Assembly: GCF_000285835.1 (NCBI RefSeq)
Contig: NZ_HE978605.1
Location: 183,938-236,956 of the forward strand
From: Brevibacterium senegalense
GTDB lineage: Bacteria > Actinomycetota > Actinomycetes > Actinomycetales > Brevibacteriaceae
Reading direction: 5' to 3'
Length of the DNA: 53,019 nucleotides
Shown: positions 36,264-42,531 of the stretch, in pieces
Layout of the letters: the number at the start of each line of letters is the position of its first letter
Numbering within the stretch: position 1 is the first letter of the stretch
Position numbers and translations under genes: made by a program
Notes under the pieces: model-generated
The model's input: the letters and a program-made list of their open reading frames with translations, nothing else
Databases searched by the model: none
What the model was told of the DNA's origin: nothing

Positions 36264-37469
36264 ATGAGGTTCTCGGAGGAGAAGGTCGGGGAGTTCCTCG
36301 AGGATTTCCGCACACTCGTCGAATGCGAGTCCCCGTCCAGCGACCCGCAGGCGCTGGCGTCCAGCGCGCGCCTCGTCGCAGAGATCGGTGAGCGCATCAC
36401 CGGAATCCGCCCCAGCATCAGCACGATCGAGGGGTACCCGCACGTCCTCTTCCACATCGGCACCGGTCCCCGTCGCGTCCTGCTGGTGGGCCACCACGAC
36501 ACCGTGTGGCCGCGCGGCACGCTCGCGACCATGCCGTGGTCCGTGACCGGCGAGCGGGTCTCCGGACCCGGCACGGACGACATGAAGGGCGGGATCCTCA
36601 TCGCCCTCCACGCGGTGGGAGCCCTGGTGCGGGAGAAGGATGAGGAGGAGCTGGACGGCATCACGGTCCTCATCACCGCGGACGAGGAGCTGGGCTCCCC
36701 CACCTCGCAGCCGCTCATCGAGCGCCTGTCCCGCGAGGCCGAGGCCGTCCTGGTCTTCGAGTCCGGAGGCACCGCTGGCCAGGTCAAGATCGCCCGCAAG
36801 GGGGTGGCCATCTACAGCCTCGAGGTGGTGGGGCGCGCCGCCCACGCCGGCGTCGAGCCCGAGCGCGGGGTCAACGCGGCGGTCGAGGCCGCCCACCAGA
36901 TCCTCGCGATCGAGGCGCTGGGCGACACCGGCGGGGACACGACCGTCGTCCCCGCGGTGACGCGGGCCGGGACGACGACGAACACGGTGCCGGCGCGGGC
37001 GCGCATCGGCATCGACTCGCGCGCACTCACGTCTGCGGAGCAGCAGCGGGTCGACCGGGCGCTCCGCGACCTGGAGCCCCGTCACCCTGAGTCGCAGCTG
37101 GTGCTGCACGGCGGCATCAACCGCCCACCGCTCGAGGAAGAGACGGCCCGCGCTCTCTTCGCCCGCGCGCAGGAGACGGCCGCGCAACTGGGTCACCCGC
37201 CGCTCGAGGCCGTGCGGGTGGGCGGCGGTTCGGACGCGAACTTCGCCGCCGGCATGGGCGCGCCCACCCTGGACGGACTGGGCACGGTGGGCGGCGGCTC
37301 CCATGCGGACGACGAGCACGCCCTGCTGACGTGGATCCCCCGCCGCATCGAGCTCACCGCCTCGCTGGTCGCCTCCCTGCTCCGGGCCCCGGTCCCCCGC
37401 CCCGCTGCGGTGCCGCGGCGATCGTCCGGGCCGCGGTCGGCCCGCACGGACGCCGGCGTCGGGTCCTGA
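36264..37469 (+). CDS. M20-family metallopeptidase (glutamate carboxypeptidase-like)
   Basis: 401 residues. The di-zinc site is visible: GHHDTVWPRG (first His ligand), GPGTDDMKGG (bridging Asp), TADEELGS (catalytic Glu and ligand Glu), VFESGG (ligand Glu/Asp position) and GGSHADDEH (last His). The dimerisation lid VGRAAHAGVEPERGVNAAVEAA is intact. The pattern is closest to CPG2/ArgE-type exopeptidases that remove C-terminal glutamate or deacylate N-acyl amino acids. A TACCCT -10 candidate is at 36202-36207. The ATG at 36264 is preferred; GTG at 36249 or 36261 is possible. The Pro/Arg-rich tail is disordered and ends on a 15-bp repeat array. Substrate unknown. Confidence 0.88.
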   Translation: MRFSEEKVGEFLEDFRTLVECESPSSDPQALASSARLVAEIGERITGIRPSISTIEGYPHVLFHIGTGPRRVLLVGHHDTVWPRGTLATMPWSVTGERVSGPGTDDMKGGILIALHAVGALVREKDEEELDGITVLITADEELGSPTSQPLIERLSREAEAVLVFESGGTAGQVKIARKGVAIYSLEVVGRAAHAGVEPERGVNAAVEAAHQILAIEALGDTGGDTTVVPAVTRAGTTTNTVPARARIGIDSRALTSAEQQRVDRALRDLEPRHPESQLVLHGGINRPPLEEETARALFARAQETAAQLGHPPLEAVRVGGGSDANFAAGMGAPTLDGLGTVGGGSHADDEHALLTWIPRRIELTASLVASLLRAPVPRPAAVPRRSSGPRSARTDAGVGS

Positions 37470-37529
37470 GCAGTCGGGACGTGTGCAGTCGGGACGTGCG
37501 CGGTCGGGACGTGCGCCGTCCGAGCGTGG
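37470..37529. repeat. 15-bp tandem repeat directly after the M20 stop
   Basis: Units GCAGTCGGGACGTGT (37470-37484), GCAGTCGGGACGTGC (37485-37499) and GCGGTCGGGACGTGC (37500-37514), then a decayed fourth (37515-37529). The array begins with the last G of the TGA stop. Confidence 0.9.
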
Positions 37530-37533
37530 CGTT

Positions 37534-37569
37534 TCGGCTCAGGCCGTGACGGGTCGGCTCAGGCCGTGA
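37534..37569. repeat. Direct repeat spanning the holB stop
   Basis: TCGGCTCAGGCCGTGA occurs at 37534-37549 and 37554-37569 (period 20). The second copy holds the last codons and TGA of holB on the minus strand; the first lies just downstream and repeats the same TGA. Confidence 0.9.
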
Positions 37570-38704
37570 TCCAGGGGTTCGACAGGCCGATGAAGGCGGA
37601 CTCGACGATGAGCGCCGGTGCCATGGTGGTGCCCAGCCGCTCCCGCGCCTGCCGTAGCACGTCGATGCGCATGAGGGTCGCGTTCGCGTCGCCCTCCGCC
37701 GCGAGCGAGGCGATCCGCTCGTCCTCCTCGACATTGATCCGGCCGGATTCCGCGCCCAGCTGCAGGGCGAGGACATCACGGTAGAGCGAGAGCAGCTCGA
37801 TGAAGATCGAGTCCAGTTCGTCGTTGCGGGCACGCACGTCGCGGCGCTTCTGCTCCTCCTCGAGGCGCCGGATCTGGGCCCGCGCGCTGGGCGGCACCCG
37901 GGTGCCGGCTTCGACGCCCAGGGTCCGCAGCAGCCGCTCCTTCTCCTGCGCGTTGCGCTCCTCCGTGCGCTCCTTCGCCCGTTCCTTCGCCACGTCGACG
38001 ATGCGAGCGGCCAGGCGGACCGTCGATCCGACCGAGCGCAGCTGCCGGGGGATGTCAAGGACGACGGCGCGCTCGCTGCGCGCGTTCGGCGCGGTCGCGA
38101 GTCTGCGCGCACGGCCGATGTGGCTCTGCGAGGCGTGCGCCGCCCAGCGCGCCGTGTCCTGGTCGATCCCCGCGCTGGACTCCAGGAGCGCGGCGACGGC
38201 CTGCGGGCTGGGCACGCGCAGGGTGACGCTGCGGCAGCGGGACCGGATCGTCGTGAGGACGTCCTGCGGGCTGGGGGCGCAGAGGATCCACACGGTCTGC
38301 GGCGGGGGTTCCTCGATCGCCTTGAGGAGGACGTTCGAGGTGCGCTCCGCCATGCGGTCCGCGTCCTCGATGATGACGACGCGCCAGGGAGCGTTCACGG
38401 GGGCCTGGTGGGCGGTCGCCACGAGCGAGCGGACCTCATCGATCGAGATGACGGACTTCTGGGTCGACAGGACGGTCATCGATTCGTGGGTGCCGCCCAG
38501 CGCACGCCGCACGTCCGGCGCGTCCCGGTCCTGACCGGGCGCCAGCAGGGCGGCGGCGAAGGCGCGTGCCGCGTTCGACCGGCCCGATCCGGGTGGTCCC
38601 GTCAGCAGCCACGCGTGCGTCATCGCGGGTGAGCCCGGTTCCGCCGCGCGCGCCAGCTCCGCGACCGCCCGCTCCTGTCCCACGAGTTCGTGCCAGACGC
38701 TCAT
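37559..38704 (-). CDS. holB: DNA polymerase III delta' (clamp-loader) subunit
   Basis: 381 residues. AAA+ domain I: HAWLLTGPPGSGRSNAARAFA (Walker A with Arg in place of Lys, as in other actinobacterial delta' proteins), VVIIEDADRMAERTSNVLLKAIEEPP and TIRSRCRSVTLRVP (the SRC motif with the arginine finger). The zinc-binding cysteine cluster normally found between Walker A and the GTH motif is absent: the segment reads GQDRDAPDVRRALGGTHESM. A charged helix (KERAKERTEERNAQEKERLL) lies in the linker to the C-terminal collar domain. The ATG overlaps the tmk stop (ATGA), so polymerase loading and dTTP synthesis are coupled. Confidence 0.93.
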   Translation of the reverse strand: MSVWHELVGQERAVAELARAAEPGSPAMTHAWLLTGPPGSGRSNAARAFAAALLAPGQDRDAPDVRRALGGTHESMTVLSTQKSVISIDEVRSLVATAHQAPVNAPWRVVIIEDADRMAERTSNVLLKAIEEPPPQTVWILCAPSPQDVLTTIRSRCRSVTLRVPSPQAVAALLESSAGIDQDTARWAAHASQSHIGRARRLATAPNARSERAVVLDIPRQLRSVGSTVRLAARIVDVAKERAKERTEERNAQEKERLLRTLGVEAGTRVPPSARAQIRRLEEEQKRRDVRARNDELDSIFIELLSLYRDVLALQLGAESGRINVEEDERIASLAAEGDANATLMRIDVLRQARERLGTTMAPALIVESAFIGLSNPWITA

Positions 38705-41577
38705 CGGGGGCCCGCACCGTCCGGTCCGCGATGGTCCCCGTCCCGCTGCGACCGCAGCCGCTCACGGGCCCGGCGCTCGATCTCCGCCTGCGCCCGCAGT
38801 CGTTCACGGCTGGACTGGCGCGCCTGCGATGCCGCCTTGGGCCGCTCGACCGTGGGCGGTTGTTCCTGGGGAGGCTCGACGGGAGGCGGGGCGACCGGCG
38901 GTCGGCCGACGGCCGGCTGCACTGTGGTGGGTGCCTCCGACGCGTCCACCACCGGCTCGTGGCGTGCGGGTTCCCGGGGCGCGGCTTCCTGCCCGGCCGG
39001 TGCCTGCGGACGGACCTTCGGCACCACCCGCGTCTCGTCCTCGCTGCCGTGGGGCGCAGCCTCAGTGCCGATCGGCGCCGCCGCGGGTCGCGGCGATGGC
39101 GATGCCACGACCCGGGTCTCGTCTTCACTGCCGACGTGCTGAGACGGCGTCTCGGCCTCGACCCAGCCGGACTCCGCGTGCGACGACGCCTGCACCGCGC
39201 GCGTTTCGTCCTCGCTGCCGACGGCCGCAGGGGTCGCGGGGGCCACCGAGGACGCGGGGGCCGCAGGGGCAGCAGACCCCGCGCTGCCCGGTGATCCCAT
39301 CACAGCATCCTGGCGTCCGGACCGATCATCACGACCGGCGGCACCGGCATCCTCCGCACGCTCCGCCATCCGCTCGAGGACGACGGTCAGGACCTGCTGG
39401 GCGACCGTGTCGATGTCGCGACCGGCGTCGACGATCGCGTACCGGTGCGGTGCCGCCTGCGCGAAGTCGAGGAACGCGCGGCGCACCGCGGTGTGGAAGG
39501 TCGAGTCGAGTGCGTCCAGGTGGTTCTCGTCGCCCCGCTTGCTGGTCCGCTGGCGGGCGACGGCCGGATTCACGTCGAGGACGATCGTGAGGTCCGGCTG
39601 GAGCCCCTCCGTCGCCCAGCGCGACAGCGCGGTGATCTCCTCGTCCCCCAGGTCCCGGCCCGCGGCCTGGTAGGCGCGCGAGGAGTCGATGTAGCGGTCC
39701 GTGATGACGATCCCGCTGCGCTCGATGACGGGACGGATGAGCGAGGCGACGTGGTGCGCGCGGTCCGCTGCGAACACGAGCGCCTCCGCCCGGTGGGTGA
39801 CGCCGTCGCCGTCCAGGACGACGGACCGCAGCTTCGTGCCCGCCTCCGTGCCGCCGGGCTCGCGGGTCGTGACGACCTCCCGCGCACCGCGGTCGCGCAG
39901 CGCATCCGCCAGCAGGTGGATCTGCGTGCTCTTGCCGGTGCCGTCGCCGCCCTCGATCGCGATGAAGAAGCCGCGGTCGACATCCGCCCCGTCCGAGGCC
40001 GCCGCGCCCTCTGCACCCCTCGCGCCTCCCAGCGCGGCCAGTCCCAGCGGGTCGTCGTCGACCGTGGGGACCGGCGCGGTCTCCTCGGGGTCGTGTGCGT
40101 GACCGGGCGACTGCGCTGCGGCGTGCTCCGCCGACACCTGCGGCGTCGGGTCCTGCTCTGCCGATGCCGGTGCAGCCCGGTGCTCCGTGCCGCTCTCCTC
40201 CCCGTCAGCATCCGACGCCGCACCCGCACCAGCCGCCTGCGCTCCCGCTGCGTGGCCGACTCCGGCCGGCACCCGGAACGCGTGGACGACGTCGATGCCC
40301 AGCCCGCGGATCCCGGTGGGGCCGAACGTGAAGAGGGCGATGACACCGCCCACCAGTGCCACCAGGCCGATGAGGACGTACGCGAGGTCAGCCGGGTGCA
40401 CGGTCCACGCGGCGTGGGCGCTGAGCGGCACCTCCGCCGCCACACCCAGCGCCGCCACCACGACGGCGCCGCCCATGCCGGCGAGTGCGCCGATCCGGCG
40501 GGAGAAGGAGTAGCGCTGAGCGCGCACGCCCAGGCCCACGAGGAATGCGACGCCGCCGGAGAGCACCGCCCGTCCGGACAGCTCCGTCAGCAGACCCGTC
40601 GCGATCGTGAGGACGCCCGCGGCGATGAGTGCGAAGGTCGTGAGGCGGGTGCGGGTCATCCCCGGGGCGAAGTCCGGGCCGGTCTCGAAGCCCACGGCCC
40701 AGCCCAGGAGCACCGCGCAGAGGATGAACGACATCCCGCCCTGTCCGAACCCCAGATCCGCGACCGAGGGCTGGGCCAGCACGCCCACCCCGCCCAGGGT
40801 GGCGAACAGCAGGTGGCACGGCCATGCGGATGCGACGGCGGTGGCGGGGCGGGCCAGTCCCGTGCGATCGAGGACGTGCGCACCCGTGTCCGGCAACTGG
40901 ATCCCGTCCGTCGGCTTCGCCCGCAGGAGCAGCAGCACACCCGCCAGGACGATGAGTGCGCCCAGCAGCGCCAGCCACGGCATGACGGTGTGTCCGGCGC
41001 CCGCTCCGCCCAGCAGCTGCGCCGCATAGCTGGTCACGAGGGTGAGAACGGACGCGACGCCCGCACTGCGCCACGGCTTCACGCGGCTGTTGCGCACAAG
41101 GCTCAGCACAGCCGCGAACACGGCACCCACGGCCAGCCCCATGACGACCGGCAGCAGCGCGGAGACCACGAACAGCGAGACGACGGCCAGCACCACCAGC
41201 GCGCCCGCGGCCGCGAGAGCGACCCGGATCGCGGTGCCGCCGGTCAGCCGCTTGGACGGGACGAACAGGCCCGCGACCCCGGCCGCCGCGACAGCCGCGT
41301 AGAGGAGGACTGCGGCGCGCGAGGAGAAGTCATCGGACTCCGTCAGCATCTGAATGCCGCGCAGTCCCGAGGGGTCGACGAACGCCGTGACGCCGAAGGC
41401 GCCCGCCGCGCCGAAGCCCAGCGCCGCGGCCGCGAGGATGCTGAGCCAGGCGCCCACCTCGATCGTGAAGATCCTCAGCGCATCAGGATCCGGAGTCGCC
41501 GCACCGGCGTGACCCGCTGCAGGACGTCCGGCCGGCGCGGACGACGGAGAGGGGTTCGGAGTCGCGTCATCAGTCAC
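38701..41577 (-). CDS. tmk: Thymidylate kinase fused to an N-terminal MFS-like membrane domain
   Basis: 958 residues. Residues about 35-430 hold roughly twelve hydrophobic helices in an MFS-like array. A 100-residue Ala/Glu/Pro linker follows, then dTMP kinase at about 535-740: P-loop EGGDGTGKST (542-551), REPGGTEAG, DRYIDSSRAYQAAGRDLG and LDVNPAVARQRTSKRGDENHLD. The last 215 residues are low complexity with three copies of GSEDETR and an Arg/Glu helix. It phosphorylates dTMP to dTDP. The MFS-kinase fusion is known in actinobacterial genomes; the transport role is unproven. The GTG at 41577 is chosen because TACGCT stands 7 nt upstream (leaderless); a GTG 30 nt further up is the alternative. 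Confidence 0.9.
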   Translation of the reverse strand: MTDDATPNPSPSSAPAGRPAAGHAGAATPDPDALRIFTIEVGAWLSILAAAALGFGAAGAFGVTAFVDPSGLRGIQMLTESDDFSSRAAVLLYAAVAAAGVAGLFVPSKRLTGGTAIRVALAAAGALVVLAVVSLFVVSALLPVVMGLAVGAVFAAVLSLVRNSRVKPWRSAGVASVLTLVTSYAAQLLGGAGAGHTVMPWLALLGALIVLAGVLLLLRAKPTDGIQLPDTGAHVLDRTGLARPATAVASAWPCHLLFATLGGVGVLAQPSVADLGFGQGGMSFILCAVLLGWAVGFETGPDFAPGMTRTRLTTFALIAAGVLTIATGLLTELSGRAVLSGGVAFLVGLGVRAQRYSFSRRIGALAGMGGAVVVAALGVAAEVPLSAHAAWTVHPADLAYVLIGLVALVGGVIALFTFGPTGIRGLGIDVVHAFRVPAGVGHAAGAQAAGAGAASDADGEESGTEHRAAPASAEQDPTPQVSAEHAAAQSPGHAHDPEETAPVPTVDDDPLGLAALGGARGAEGAAASDGADVDRGFFIAIEGGDGTGKSTQIHLLADALRDRGAREVVTTREPGGTEAGTKLRSVVLDGDGVTHRAEALVFAADRAHHVASLIRPVIERSGIVITDRYIDSSRAYQAAGRDLGDEEITALSRWATEGLQPDLTIVLDVNPAVARQRTSKRGDENHLDALDSTFHTAVRRAFLDFAQAAPHRYAIVDAGRDIDTVAQQVLTVVLERMAERAEDAGAAGRDDRSGRQDAVMGSPGSAGSAAPAAPASSVAPATPAAVGSEDETRAVQASSHAESGWVEAETPSQHVGSEDETRVVASPSPRPAAAPIGTEAAPHGSEDETRVVPKVRPQAPAGQEAAPREPARHEPVVDASEAPTTVQPAVGRPPVAPPPVEPPQEQPPTVERPKAASQARQSSRERLRAQAEIERRARERLRSQRDGDHRGPDGAGPR

Positions 41578-41584
41578 GTCTGCA

Positions 41585-41590
41585 AGCGTA
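41585..41590 (-). promoter_or_regulatory. Leaderless -10 box for tmk
   Basis: TACGCT on the minus strand, seven bases before the GTG at 41577. This spacing supports the shorter start of the fusion gene. Confidence 0.5.
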
Positions 41591-41613
41591 CCCGCGACCC
41601 CTGACACGGGGCC

Positions 41614-41631
41614 GGGCCGCTGGGGCGGCCC
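41614..41631. other. Inverted repeat in the tmk/lplA intergenic region
   Basis: GGGCCGC (41614-41620) and GCGGCCC (41625-41631) form a perfect 7-bp stem with a TGGG loop between the two divergent leaderless promoters. Since both transcripts appear to start downstream of it, it is more likely a DNA-level element than an RNA hairpin. Confidence 0.4.
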
Positions 41632-41704
41632 CAGGCCGGAGCGGTCTGCACCGCCCCGCGACGGGACCCCGCAGACCCAGGCACCACGGCCTCGGGCGCC
41701 TCGC

Positions 41705-41710
41705 TACTCT
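41705..41710 (+). promoter_or_regulatory. Leaderless -10 box for the lipoate ligase-like gene
   Basis: TACTCT followed by GGGTCC and the GTG start at 41717. The 6-nt spacing matches the other leaderless genes in the window. Confidence 0.55.
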
Positions 41711-41716
41711 GGGTCC

Positions 41717-42493
41717 GTGCAGACTACGACCGATCCGCAGGCATCCGCCCGTCCGCAGCTCACCGTCTTGCGACACGGCCCCGGCGACGCGATCGCGGAC
41801 CTGGCGCTGGCCCGCGGACTGCTGGACCGGGTGAAGAGCGGCAACCGAGGACCCCTCCTGCGGGTCTACCGCCCCGCCCCCACCGTCGCGTTCGGCGGCC
41901 GCGACCGGTTCCTGCCCGGCTTCGCGGACGCGATCGAGGCCGCCCGCACCCACGGTTTCACGCCAGCCCTGCGCACCCTGGGCGGGAGGGCCGCCGCCTA
42001 TCACCCCGGCAGTCTGGTCGTCGATCACATCGAACCCGCTCCACGGGTCCTCTCGCCCACCCAGGACCGGTTCATCCGCTTCGGCGAGATGTACGCGGCG
42101 GCGCTGCGCAACATCGGGATCGACGCGCGCATGGGCGAGATCCCCGGCGAGTACTGCCCGGGAGAGCACAGTGTGAACGTGGGGGGACGGATCAAAGCCA
42201 TCGGGACCGCCCAGCGCGTGGTGGGCGGTGCGTGGTTGTTCTCCTCCTCGATCATCGTCGAGGACCCGGACCCCATCCGCGCCGTGCTCACCGATGTGCA
42301 GGCAGCGCTGGGGCTCGCGTGGGAGCCCGCGACCGGTGGATCGATCTCCGAACTGCACCCGGGTGTCACGGTCGACGCAGTCGAGGAGGCGGTGCTGGAC
42401 CGCTACGCCCGCGATTACGACCTGGTGCCCGGCGACCTCACGCCGGAGGACGCGCAGGCCACGACCGGGCACCTGGACGCGCACCGGCTCTGA
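41717..42493 (+). CDS. Lipoate-protein ligase A family protein
   Basis: 258 residues, a single LplA/LipM-type domain. Key segments: PLLRVYRPAPTVAFGGRDRFLPGF (substrate-recognition strand), LRTLGGRAAAYHPGSLVVDHI (the RR-type GG loop that binds the acyl group), VNVGGRIKAIGTAQRVVGGAWLFSSSIIV (catalytic Lys in GGRIKAIG). Such enzymes attach or transfer lipoate or octanoate to carrier domains; specificity cannot be told from sequence. No lipA/lipB gene is nearby. The GTG start is supported by the TACTCT box 6 nt upstream. Convergent with topA; the two stops are bridged by a palindromic repeat. Confidence 0.85.
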   Translation: MQTTTDPQASARPQLTVLRHGPGDAIADLALARGLLDRVKSGNRGPLLRVYRPAPTVAFGGRDRFLPGFADAIEAARTHGFTPALRTLGGRAAAYHPGSLVVDHIEPAPRVLSPTQDRFIRFGEMYAAALRNIGIDARMGEIPGEYCPGEHSVNVGGRIKAIGTAQRVVGGAWLFSSSIIVEDPDPIRAVLTDVQAALGLAWEPATGGSISELHPGVTVDAVEEAVLDRYARDYDLVPGDLTPEDAQATTGHLDAHRL

Positions 42494-42531
42494 GACTCAG
42501 AGGTCTGAGACTCAGGCGACCTGCGACTCAG
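42490..42531. repeat. Palindromic triple repeat bridging the lplA-like and topA stops
   Basis: CTGAGACTCAG at 42490-42500 and 42505-42515, and the variant CTGCGACTCAG at 42521-42531. The unit CTGAG-A-CTCAG is a perfect dyad and so encodes TGA on both strands. The first copy contains the lplA-like gene's TGA and the third contains the topA TGA on the opposite strand. Confidence 0.9.
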
